Shown here piece after piece: positions 13,401 through 22,048 of a stretch of 64,000 nt of DNA; positions within the stretch are counted from its first letter, which is position 1, and each line of letters begins with the position of its first letter. Origin of the DNA: Acanthochromis polyacanthus (lineage: Eukaryota; Chordata; Actinopteri; Pomacentridae). A program made the position numbers and the translations under genes. The stretch covers positions 22,361,121 through 22,425,120 of the forward strand of contig NC_067125.1 of NCBI RefSeq assembly GCF_021347895.1. The letters run 5' to 3'. Below the pieces are notes generated by a model, which had not been told where the DNA came from, did not search any database, and saw only the letters and a list, made by a program, of their open reading frames with translations.

Positions 13401-13580
13401 GGCATGGTCGCTGATTATGATTGGATGGATAGTGGTCTTTGTGATCGTAGGCATTAATGAATTGCTGGAGAGAAAGAAATCTAAAGGGGAGTATGATTTG
13501 TGTACTGAGGAATAGAATGAGTATTCTCTGGAGGCTGGGTGTTGCAGTCTCCAACCATCGCCAAGACCAAAATCACCCAT
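10419..13580 (-). pseudogene. L1 ORF2 relic (endonuclease part, RT, C-terminal CCHC)
   Basis: Frames on the minus strand match L1 ORF2 in order. The distal apurinic endonuclease part has MGDFGL and SDHASVTL (13580-13326). The reverse transcriptase fingers have NYRPISLIN and AQTGFIKGR (about 12580-12400), and palm motif A is mutated (LDAEKAIDKVNW). Motif B is QGSPLSPFLF and motif C is YADDILLF (about 12150-12010). A thumb-like segment is at 11884-11615. The C-terminal part (10844-10419) has CTNC and HAFWHC, an L1-type CCHC. Frameshifts at about 12250 and 11600 and missing segments make it non-functional. It would have encoded target-primed reverse transcription. Confidence 0.8.
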
Positions 13581-13607
13581 GAACTGGTTTATTGTTTCAG
13601 ATGACTG

Positions 13608-14035
13608 CTAACCGATTAGTGTGACTGCTTTTTGTTTATAGTGTTCAAATTTTGCGATTATGGGTTGGTGGCGTTTGTTGTCATTCCTTTGACCAAGGCG
13701 GTGGACACAGTGAAATGCAATGTTGTTGACTGTATCCATGGGTATGTTGAGTTCTTTGTGCATGAAGTCCTTTATTAATTTCTTGGGGTCCTCGGGGTGT
13801 TGTTCGGGAATGCCAGAGAAGACAAGACTATCCCTCATACTGCGTGTTTGGAGATCGAGTATGGTGTCCTTCATTGTTCTGTTTTCTATAGCTCCCGCTT
13901 CCAGTGTTGTTGTGAGAGATTTGACGATTTTTTCCAGCTATTCGTTCTTTTGAGTGAGTTTGTCAACTTGTGCTTGGCTGTATTCCAGACTTTGACGCAA
14001 AGCCTGAAATTCTTTGTGCAGTAGTTCAATAAGTG
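13608..14035 (-). pseudogene. L1 ORF1 relic (coiled coil plus RRM start)
   Basis: Reading leftward from 14035 the frame gives a heptad-rich stretch with LRQSLEY and KLTQKNE, then an in-frame TAG, then LEKIVKSLTTTLE. It continues to MRDSLVFSGIPE and AKFEHYKQKA. These are the coiled coil and RRM domain of L1 ORF1 proteins, the RNA-binding trimeric chaperone. The frame ends at 13608 shortly after the RRM, and the C-terminal domain is missing because of the deletion that brings in ORF2 endonuclease sequence 28 bases later. Confidence 0.75.
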
Positions 14036-14037
14036 CG

Positions 14038-14103
14038 CTGTTTTCCTTTGTTTGATCACTTTTGTGTAAATTTTGTCAATAAAAAATGAGCAATAAATTG
14101 CTT
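14038..14103 (+). repeat. Right direct repeat flanking the L1 relic
   Basis: 66-base partner of 8256-8313. It carries an extra aataaaaa-like stretch before gagcaataaattgctt. Downstream sequence to about 14150 is the remainder of the interrupted older repeat. Confidence 0.6.
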
Positions 14104-14149
14104 TACCCTAACCAATGGCGTCTGTTTTTTTTTTTTGTTACACCCAGCT

Positions 14150-14843
14150 GACCCTAGCAACTGGGTTGTAGCATTGCTATTCAAGCATTTCTTTATAGAG
14201 CATTGAGAGCAGAAGGCTCAATATACATAAAAGAATCCTTCAGCACTACATAATAATTACATGTATGATTACTGGTCAATGTCAGAGTTATTCCTGTTCA
14301 AAGTGATATTCAAATGTAACCAAATAAGACTGTGAGTTTTAAACACTTTTGTTCAAACACTTTAGCTCTCTGAACCCCAGTTTCTGGGCATTTTTTGCTT
14401 CTGTTTTTAACTGTAATGAAATGTGCTGCACCTGTATGAAAACAGTTCCATCACTGCTAAAAGGAGAGAGAACTCAAACATTTGTTATGCTGTGTGACTC
14501 AATCATAATGGCACCAATCATGAAACAGAAAAACAAAAAAATGAAGATTTTTTAAAATGATTTTTGAAACACTGTAATCTGTATATACAACATCAAAGTG
14601 CCACATGTGTTACCAATACTGGACAAAATGATGACCATGCAAACTAGAGATATTTTAGTTTTTTCATTTCATTTATTCATTTTAATGAAAAAATTAAAGA
14701 TCGAAGATTAGAACTTGTTATTTTTAAACCAATGGTTGGGTTTTAGTTTTCAAAGGGTAAACTGCTGTCAGATTATTGAAAACACATCTGTAAAATGGCT
14801 TTAATAATTAGTCAGAAATCTGCTTTTCTTCTTTCTCCTCACA
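14150..14843. other. Unrecognised AT-rich sequence
   Basis: No recognisable repeat family, RNA or coding motif. Confidence 0.4.
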
Positions 14844-14847
14844 CTAG

Positions 14848-15341
14848 TGTCACACAACGGGAGTATGAACCCAAGCAGCAGGCATACGCAGGCAGGTGAG
14901 ATTAGATAGGATTTAATGAAGACACAAAACAACTACTTAAATAAGGAAGCAGGTGGCAAACAAGGAAATTTAACTAACTAAACTAATAATCAACAGAAAG
15001 CGGACCTGTCGGCTGGAGATAAATACAATAGAAAACAAGGTTAAATAAAAGGGGAAGGAGGCTTACTGAGTCCAGTCCAGAGTCAAACAGTGATACAGAG
15101 TCCAAGGGGAAAACAGAGTCCGGGGAGTGACGTGCAGCAAAGGAAATCAGAGTGAAGCGGCTGGCAGGACGCGAGTCTAGCATGGAGGGTGAGACAATGA
15201 ACCGGCAGCGTGTTGTGCCGAGAAGCCAGCTTAAATGCTGCAGTGATTGTCTATAGAGTTCAGCTGTGGCTCCTCAGCTGAGCTTCTCCTCAGCTGAGCT
15301 TAATTAGCAGGATCAGGGGCTGGCACATGAGGAGTGTGACA
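14848..15341 (-). repeat. LTR (3' LTR in element orientation)
   Basis: 494 bp, TG...CA ends with 8-bp terminal inverted repeats. In element orientation it includes an ATTAAA poly(A)-like signal (about 14920) followed by cctgcctgcg-type sequence and tgcttgggttc near the end. The paired LTR is at 17539-18035. Confidence 0.92.
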
Positions 15342-15356
15342 GTACCCCCCTCTCAA
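15342..15356 (-). promoter_or_regulatory. Polypurine tract
   Basis: Read on the minus strand, the sequence directly before the 3' LTR is gagaggggggtac. This is the position and composition of the plus-strand primer of Gypsy-type elements. Confidence 0.7.
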
Positions 15357-15505
15357 GGTGCGCACCCAGGACCGATCGGGGTACCTGCGGGTAACCCCGG
15401 GACAGGCAGGGATTGGCAGGAGGGACCGCTCCAGGGGCGGCCAAAGGGACGGGCGGGCTGGGACCGGGCGGGTGGGGGGGAGAAAATCAGGGAATAGTCC
15501 AGGGG

Positions 15506-17536
15506 CTAAATAGGCTGGAGTCGGGCAGGTTGACGAGACCGTTTCAAAGGACGGCCCGGATGCAGGACAGGTTGGGGCTGGACCGGCAGTAGAGAGCCTG
15601 ACCAACGGAGGTCCTCCGGCAGCCGGGCTGGGAACCGGCAGGTGGCACGACAGGACCCTTCTGGAGGCCGGGCTGGGAACCGGCAGGAGGCACGACGGGA
15701 CCCGTCTGGAGGCCGGGCTGGGAACCGGCAGGAGGCACGACGGGACCCGTCTGGAGGCCGGGCTGGGAACCGGCAGGAGGCACGACGGGACCCGTCTGGA
15801 GGCCGGGCTGGGAACCGGCAGGAGGCACGACGGGGACCTTCCTCCGGGGGCCGGGCCGGTGGCCGGACTGGAAACCGGCGACGGTGGGACCCCTCCGGGG
15901 GCGGAACTGGAACCGGGAACTGGACTAGGCATGAACTGGACTGGACAGTTAGCTGAACTGAATAACCAACAGGACAGGACAGGACGGGAACAACTAACTG
16001 TACTGGACTGGACTGGACTGAAACTGAACTAAACTTGAGTCTAACAGGAAGAACTGGAGGGTCAGGAGGGTCAGGAGGGACAGACTGAACTAGAGGGTCA
16101 GGAGGGACAGACTGAACCAGAGGGACAGGAGGGACAGACTGAACCAGAGGGACAGGAGGGACTGACTGAACCAGAGGGACTGACTGAACCGGAGGGACAG
16201 GAGGGACTGACTGAACCGGAGGGACTGACTGAACCGGAGGGACTGACTGAACCGGAGGGACTGACTGAACCGGAGGGACTGACTGAACCGGAGGGACAGG
16301 CTGGACTGGAGGGACCGAAAAAGGCTGGAGAGACAACACAGGGGAGACCACTCCTGCATGGGAACCATAAGGCGTTAATTTGGTTTCTGCAGGAAGTCCA
16401 CTTGATGTCAAAGTGGTACAGAATCTCAATTGATGTTGGGGAGAAGTGCTGGACCTCCTCGAGGCTGCCGGGGAGGAGCTATACTCCCATATGGCTGCCG
16501 AGGAGATATTACGCCTCTTCAAGGGTTCGGGGAAGGCGGAGCGCCTCGGCAAGGACACGGAGGAGGCGGAGCGCCTCGACAAGGACTCGGGGGAGGCGGA
16601 GCGCCTCATCAAGGACTCAGGCGGAGCCTCTGGCTCCCAAAGTGCTGCAGGCGGAGCCTCTGGCTCCTGAAGCGCTGCAGGCGGAGCCTCTGGCTCCTGA
16701 AGCGCTGCAGGCGGAGCCTGCTGCGCCTGAGGCGCTGCGGCGGGAGCCTGCTGCTCCTTCAGAGCTGCGGCGGGAGCCTGTTGCTTTTCCAGGACTGCAG
16801 CTAGAACCTGTTGCTTTTCCAGGACTGCAGCAAGAGCGAGTTGTTCCTTCACAGCTGTAGCGGGAGCCAGTTGCTCTTTTAAAACTGCAACGAGAGCCTG
16901 TTGCTCCCTTAGCGCTGCAGCGATAGCCTTTAGCTTCTCTAGCGCTACAGTGAAGGAAGAGTTGATCTCTTTTAAAGCCGTGGGAAGGGCTATATGGCCC
17001 GCGAGGGCCAAAGACGGGCCGATGGCCGCCACAGAGACAGAAGGCGGGCCGATGGCCGCCACAGAGACAGAAGGCGGGGTTATGACACAGGGCCTCTCCT
17101 CAACCAGGAGAGAAACGACTCTGGGCCTCTCCTCAGCGGAGAGTAAGGCAGCATGGGGCTTCTTCTTGGCCGGGAGTGAGGCGGTGTCGACCTGCCTGGG
17201 AATTTTGGCAGCGTCGACCAGCTCAAAAGGAGAGGTAGCATCTGGCTCCTCCAGCTCAGCGGGCGAGGTGCAAAACTCCTCCAGCTCCGCTGGCGAGGTG
17301 GCGCAGAGCTCCTCGGGGACGGGAGCCTGGGGGCTTCGTCTCTTTCTATGGCCGCGCCTACGGCGACCAATTTTCAAGGCGGCAGGCTCCACGGTTAGCG
17401 GGGACCCAGGAACGGGGAAACTATCGAGGGAAGGGAGGCCCCTAAGGTAAGACAGAATCTCTCTAGTTTCAAAAAAAATTTTCGGGGGGACTATGGCAAC
17501 AGAAACGCCTGCTGGGTTCAGATATGGCCGGTTCAT
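15506..17536 (-). CDS. Repeat-built Pro/Ala/Arg-rich LTR-element protein, function unknown
   Basis: A 676-codon frame starts at the ATG three bases inside the internal region. The frame is open upstream into the LTR, but that part is LTR sequence. In order it shows a short N-terminus with NPAG at 7-10 and a basic patch GRRRRGHRKRR at 57-67. Next are SPAELEE repeats (81-105) and a duplicated SVSVAAIGP. An Ala/Leu/Gln/Glu helical repeat spans about 186-300 (units like AALKEQQAP and ALQEPEAPP). RRSAS-type decamers follow (300-343), then a PPVQSV array (408-490). Five 15-residue units of the type RRASCRFPARPPDGS occupy 569-640. I recognise no enzyme domain, signal peptide or zinc knuckle. The helical part could multimerise and the Arg-rich tail could bind nucleic acid, which would be gag-like, but that is inference. 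No stop is present in an element whose LTRs differ by under 1%. Confidence 0.6.
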   Translation of the reverse strand: MNRPYLNPAGVSVAIVPPKIFFETREILSYLRGLPSLDSFPVPGSPLTVEPAALKIGRRRRGHRKRRSPQAPVPEELCATSPAELEEFCTSPAELEEPDATSPFELVDAAKIPRQVDTASLPAKKKPHAALLSAEERPRVVSLLVEERPCVITPPSVSVAAIGPPSVSVAAIGPSLALAGHIALPTALKEINSSFTVALEKLKAIAAALREQQALVAVLKEQLAPATAVKEQLALAAVLEKQQVLAAVLEKQQAPAAALKEQQAPAAAPQAQQAPPAALQEPEAPPAALQEPEAPPAALWEPEAPPESLMRRSASPESLSRRSASSVSLPRRSAFPEPLKRRNISSAAIWEYSSSPAASRRSSTSPQHQLRFCTTLTSSGLPAETKLTPYGSHAGVVSPVLSLQPFSVPPVQPVPPVQSVPPVQSVPPVQSVPPVQSVPPVQSVPPVPPVQSVPLVQSVPPVPLVQSVPPVPLVQSVPPDPLVQSVPPDPPDPPVLPVRLKFSSVSVQSSPVQLVVPVLSCPVGYSVQLTVQSSSCLVQFPVPVPPPEGSHRRRFPVRPPARPPEEGPRRASCRFPARPPDGSRRASCRFPARPPDGSRRASCRFPARPPDGSRRASCRFPARPPEGSCRATCRFPARLPEDLRWSGSLLPVQPQPVLHPGRPLKRSRQPARLQPI
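15646..15836 (-). repeat. 45-bp coding tandem repeat
   Basis: About four and a half near-identical 45-bp units, each containing ggccgggctgggaaccggca. They preserve frame and encode the 15-residue RRASCRFPARPPDGS units of the LTR-element ORF. Confidence 0.92.
16085..16320 (-). repeat. 18/24-bp coding tandem repeat (PPVQSV array)
   Basis: Repeated gagggactgactgaaccg units, with interspersed gagggacaggagggac variants, on the plus strand. They encode the PPVQSV/PPVPLVQSV array on the minus strand. All unit lengths are multiples of three. Confidence 0.9.
16540..16935 (-). repeat. 30-33-bp degenerate coding repeat (Ala/Glu/Gln array)
   Basis: Units of the type gcggagcctctggctcctga-agcgctgcag recur with progressive divergence. 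They encode the ALQEPEAPP and AALKEQQAP repeats on the minus strand. Confidence 0.8.
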
Positions 17537-17538
17537 TC

Positions 17539-18035
17539 TGTCACACAACGGGAGTATGAACCCAAGCAGCAGGCATACGCAGGCAGGTGAGATTAGATAG
17601 GATTTAATGAAGACACAAAACAACTACTTAAATAAGGAAGTAGGTGGCAAACAACAAGGAAATTTAACTAACTAAACTAATAATCAACAGAAAGCGGACC
17701 TGTCGGCTGGAGATAAATACAATAGAAAACAAGGTTAAATAAAAGGGGAAGGAGGCTTACTGAGTCCAGTCCAGAGTCAAACAGTGATACAGAGTCCAAG
17801 GGGAAAACAGAGTCCGGGGAGTGATGTGCAGCAAAGGAGATCAGAGTGAAGCGGCTGGCAGGACGCGAGTGTAGCATGGAGGGTGAGACAATGAACCGGC
17901 AGCGTGTTGTGCCGAGAAGCCAGCTTAAATGCTGCAGTGATTGTCTATAGAGTTCAGCTGTGGCTCCTCAGCTGAGCTTCTCCTCAGCTGAGCTTAATTA
18001 GCAGGATCAGGGGCTGGCACATGAGGAGTGTGACA
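17539..18035 (-). repeat. LTR (5' LTR in element orientation)
   Basis: 497 bp. Nearly identical to 14848-15341, with four substitutions and one 3-base insertion (caaacaacaagg against caaacaagg). Bounded by the ctag duplication at 18036-18039. It would supply the promoter for the internal ORF. Confidence 0.92.
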
Positions 18036-18039
18036 CTAG

Positions 18040-18524
18040 ACCAATAGATTGATCAGAGGTGAAAATTGTGGAGCCTTCAGGCTTGTGTCTGAAATAAAAT
18101 GTCTCTTTCTGATCCACCATCACTTGTGGCATCATACTCCAGTGCATAATTTGGACATCAGGAGGTCTTACAACAGAGAAAGATAATACAAATACAATAC
18201 AAAGAGTCCTGTCCTAGCAGGTTAAAGCCACAGAATACACACAAAAACAATCCACAGGACCTGGATCACTCTAGACAAGGCGAGGTACTAACTGTTAAAA
18301 TTAAGCAAAACTGCTATCATAAACAAACCATTTTAATTAACATTTAATAATCTGAGCATTTACAATAATCTCTTAAAATCAGCAGGGGGAGACATGTAAT
18401 CAGCTGTTTACAGCTGGCAACTCTCTCCCTCCCCCGCTCCCTTCACTACTTCCCTGTCATTTCCCTTCTGTCTGTGGGTTGTTACAACGTGGGAAAATGA
18501 AATTAGGGCCAAAAGTTCAGTTTA

Positions 18525-18528
<4 letters not shown>
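18040..18528. other. Unrecognised non-coding sequence
   Basis: Nothing recognisable except a pyrimidine-rich stretch near 18420-18460. Confidence 0.4.

Positions 18529-18588
<60 letters not shown>
18529..18588 (+). repeat. (CA)30 microsatellite
   Basis: 60 bases of uninterrupted CA. Confidence 0.98.
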
Positions 18589-18594
<6 letters not shown>

Positions 18595-19171
18595 AACTAA
18601 GTCTGTCTGTGTTGATCTCACTTGCTCTGAGTAAAATCCCAGCACAGCACATCCACTCATCAGACAGAGCTGTCCATGGTTCTGAAGCAACAGTTCAGCA
18701 TCAGCCACACGTGTTTCAGACAATATTTTTTTATTTTTGCTGTTTTTTTTTCTACAGTTATAACACTTAAACAGGGGGAGGACAGGGCTAAAAATATGCA
18801 TCTGATGAGCCCAGAGTGGCCTTCACTGATGCACATAGGCGTCAGTTTAGGGGGGGGACGGTGGGGATGTGTCCCCCAACTTTTTGTCAGGGGTCATTTT
18901 GTCTCCAACACATTCAAATTCTTCACATGTAAGCTGTTGTAAACCCAGTTATTTTCAGTAGTATAGAAAATTCCGACGCTCCTGAACGCACCATCCGCAC
19001 TCGGCCGAGAGTTGCACAGACATGCAGCACACCTTCGTGAGGTTAAAAAAAACGTGCAGATGCTAAATTTGCGCCCCTGCCAAGTGGAAGCTCCGACCAG
19101 ACGCGTGCAGGGGCAAAATTTCGGCCCGGGAGAATTAGTACTATAGCGGCCCACAGACCCCTCTACATGTA

Positions 19172-19300
19172 TGTACCGATAGCTCAACAGGTTGAGCTTC
19201 CACCTTTAGTGCGGTGGTTGTGAGTTCGAGCCCAGCTTGTGGCATTTTGCCGCCGTTCTTCGACATTTTCTCAAAGTGCTGTCTTACCAATGACACGGAA
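19172..19300 (+). repeat. tRNA-derived SINE inside the hAT element
   Basis: The A box tagctcaacag (19180-19190) and B box gttcgagcc (19224-19232) both fit the Pol III consensus and are spaced as in a tRNA gene. No complete acceptor stem is seen, so this is a SINE head rather than a functional tRNA. The head resembles that at 40072. Confidence 0.65.
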
Positions 19301-19419
19301 GCATATGAGAAAAGCAGGCGTGCCACACCAATGCTAAACTTTGATCTCAAGTAGAGGGCCACAAAATGTCGTCCCACGGGCCGCAGTTGGCCCGCGAGTT
19401 TGAGACCCATGATTTAAAG

Positions 19420-19420
<1 letters not shown>

Positions 19421-19455
<35 letters not shown>
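19421..19455 (+). repeat. (ATT)n microsatellite
   Basis: About 35 bases of ATT repeats. Confidence 0.95.
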
Positions 19456-19625
19456 CATCATTATTTTATGACTGGAGCGGCCCAACAATAAAGCGGCCCA
19501 CCGGGGATATCCCCGGTGTTCCCGATTACCCAGCACGCCACCCAGGGTGTGCATTTCCATCTGACAATGGCTGTGGTCTCCATCCCCCCCTCTTTTAAAA
19601 ACAAACTGACGCCCTTGCTGATGCA

Positions 19626-22046
19626 TATCATGCCCTCAGCAATGGGACTTAGAAGCTTTTCTTAAAATTATTCACTTCACCACTTCATGGCAGAAACACA
19701 GACTTGCTGAGTCTTGGGGCTTACAGTATCCAAGTGTAGACACCAACAAACATTAAAACACTCATACTGGGTCGGGTCCTACTGACCTACTAGTTTGAAG
19801 AAGTACAATAATTTTAATTGTCTTTTTAACATTTCACCAGTTTGTCGCTCAACTTCATGAGATGTAAACAAAATACACACCTCCTGCATCACTGCGTAAC
19901 TCAAGTGACGTCTTTCTCTACTTCTTTTTCAAAAGTCAGTTTTAAAATCCAAAACAAAATAGAATTTACAAGTAAATTCAATGGAAATTAAAGAATTACA
20001 GAACAGTTTAAAGTTTAGATGTCACACAAAATGTATTAGATATTCATAGTAACAAAACAGGTGCTGGATCCAGTCAATGTAGATTGTGTTACAGGATCTG
20101 GCACAAGTATATCGATGGATTTTTACTTTCTCAACCAAAGACTGATTTACATATAATCTTAGATAGATGTTTTGTTTACAGTGTTTTTAATCATCTGCCA
20201 TTGACTACTATGCTTTGAGTTATTTTGTATAAAAACTATAGGACTGCTTCATTAGTACAGCTATACTGTATATCAGAATGGGCAAAAGATAAACTCACAG
20301 TTAATACTTACGCTACCAATGTGTCCAATTCACTGGACAATGTTATTATTATCTTGATAACGTTTTACCACAGTATGATGTTTCTAATATTCACAAATAC
20401 CAACAGCCTCTCCAAACTTAACTCATGAAGTCAGTCGATAATAAAACATTAGTTTACTAGTTTTGAGTTCTTTTGTTCAGACAAATAAAGATTGGGTAGA
20501 TTTTGATTATATTTAAACATTGATCATTTTTACACACCATTAAATGACTGCCTGAAAAGTGGCTAGCATTTTAGGATGACATACTCTGTGGATAATTCCA
20601 GCTTTGATATTGGTAACATTTAGCTGAAACTGTAATGCCATCATCATTTTAGACACGTAGTTAAAAGAAGCAAAGCCACAGTTTTAGATTCATTTATGTT
20701 GCTAATGCAACAGTGAGAAATAGCCAGGCCAAGTGCAAGTGTTGAGCCCACCTTGCTCAAGGGTATGTTCCACCCAGGGACTGACACTTCACATCCTCCA
20801 GCCCAACAGATACACACATTCTCATACACAATCTGGCTGGAGACCAGAGGCCTACAGAGGCACTGTTTCTATGTGTATGTGAAGGATAGACAAGCCACCA
20901 TTGGGGGGTCCTACATGAGGGATGGCTCTGGATGGCAACAGTAGGCAGGTGGTTGGGTCTTTTGCCTTTTTGTCCTTCACAAGACACTGTCCCCACCAAA
21001 CCCCTTTCTTAACCCCCTACCCACTCCCAGCATTTCCCATCCTCAGCCCCTACCCCCTCCATCTGATTCTTCCCCTCTCAGGTGGAGCACTAATGCATGA
21101 TTGGTCTTTTTAAAAGTCCTTACCACCTCAGCTATCACCACCCTTGATACCGCCTCATGCTGTATAGCAGCAGGAGCTATGTGTGCATGTTGCTGAGACT
21201 CTTTTGTTTACATAAATGTTTGGTTAGTAAATAGTGATTGATGTATCAAAGACATGGTTTTACATCTTAAGGTGCGGCAGACAATGAGGATATGTGGTTG
21301 AGGGACAAATGTTGAGGCTGTGGCTCAACCAAAGTAAACAGTTAAACTTTCAAGGTCTTACTGTCTGGTTGACTGCACACTGACTATGTTAAAGCTTAGT
21401 TCTGCCAGGTTCAGGCTACTCTTTATCCAAATGAAAATAGTCAGACTGGAAGGATGTAGGGCATCAGGACCATAGTTAGGGACAGGTAGAACAACTGGTT
21501 TTCAGCTAGTAAAAGTAATTATCCAAGCTTTGCTTCTGACGTTTGCTTTGCCATCAAATGTTTTCTTTTTAGACTGTAATCCCTCCTCTGAACATTGAGT
21601 TTCTTTTATATTGGACCGTCAGAAACTTTTCTTACTCCCAACTTTTACAAGTTTTTGTAGATTTGCATTGTGGCATTTGCACCAAAGTACAGATTCTTGT
21701 GACAGACCTACATCAGAGATGATTTCAGATTCATCTCTTTCAGGCAGAAAAAAATGCAGTTTTAGTTGTAATTTACCATTGATGCTGTTTTGTAATTGTT
21801 GTGCTATTTAAGACAAGAGACTGATGTAACAGTGTTAAAACGTTTTCAAATTGCACTTGGCTTGACGAGTCCTTGTGGGATAGCTTCATATGATGAGTGT
21901 GGAAAAACAACAGTGCACACGTTTGATGCCAAGCTGTACTGACTTGCAGTTGCTTCACTGCTATCTGATTGGTCAAGCAGTGTAACTTGCTATTTGATTT
22001 TGGTTGTTAAAAGTTAAACATTGTGTGCCATGAACAAAATGGATTA
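19626..22046. other. Unrecognised non-coding sequence
   Basis: No repeat family or coding motif recognised. A C-rich stretch at about 21000-21080 is low complexity. Confidence 0.4.
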
Positions 22047-22048
22047 TA

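Larger units (their letters stand above)
8314..14037 (-). mobile_element. 5'-truncated L1-clade LINE relic
   Basis: In minus-strand order the relic holds an L1 ORF1 fragment (14035-13608), the distal part of the ORF2 endonuclease (13580-13326), the reverse transcriptase (about 12582-11339) and the ORF2 C-terminus with a CCHC motif (10844-10419). A long 3' region follows, ending in an A-rich tail (T-run at 8322). The 58/66-bp direct repeats at 8256 and 14038 bound it. ORF1 and mid-endonuclease are joined with most of ORF1's C-terminus and the endonuclease N-terminus missing, so the copy is internally deleted as well as 5' truncated. It also contains a TG array and a TIR element. Confidence 0.7.
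14848..18035 (-). mobile_element. Young non-autonomous Gypsy-type LTR retroelement with a novel ORF
   Basis: Two LTRs of 494 and 497 bp begin TGTCACAC and end GTGTGACA. They differ at four positions plus a 3-base indel (about 0.8%), so the insertion is recent. The 4-bp target duplication ctag is at 14844-14847 and 18036-18039. On the minus strand the internal region starts just after the LTR with gaatgaaccggcc and ccagcagg, close to where fish Ty3/Gypsy gag usually begins. It ends with a polypurine tract (gagaggggggtac) against the 3' LTR. No capsid, zinc knuckle, protease, RT, RNase H or integrase motif is present. The only coding capacity is the 676-codon ORF. Replication would require enzymes from a related element. 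Confidence 0.85.
18834..19617. mobile_element. Non-autonomous hAT element with inserted SINE
   Basis: The 8-bp direct repeat ctgatgca flanks the element (18826-18833 and 19618-19625). The ends cataggcgtcagttt and its inverted partner (reverse complement caagggcgtcagttt) match at 13 of 15 positions. An 8-bp duplication and 5'-CA termini are hAT hallmarks. The interior carries a tRNA-like SINE, an (ATT)n tract and the sequence ttggcccgcgagtttgagac, which resembles another hAT terminus, so the interior may be composite. No transposase frame is visible. Confidence 0.75.

Noticed and set aside
7818..14152. An LTR running from tgtgacc (7818) to gttaca (about 14152), split by the L1
   Set aside because: The ends look LTR-like but no target duplication was found, so I kept it as an unclassified repeat.
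15646..15836. Regular repeats resembling a CRISPR array
   Set aside because: Units are contiguous 45-bp tandem copies with no variable spacers, lie inside a coding frame, and the genome is eukaryotic.
16402..17450. Two plus-strand frames (152 and 166 codons) inside the LTR element
   Set aside because: They are shadows of the minus-strand repeats, which lack stops in several frames, and run against the LTR and polypurine orientation.
17537..17623. Extension of the LTR-element ORF by 29 residues into the LTR
   Set aside because: The frame is open there only because the LTR happens to lack a stop. The ATG at 17536 lies inside the internal region near the usual gag start.
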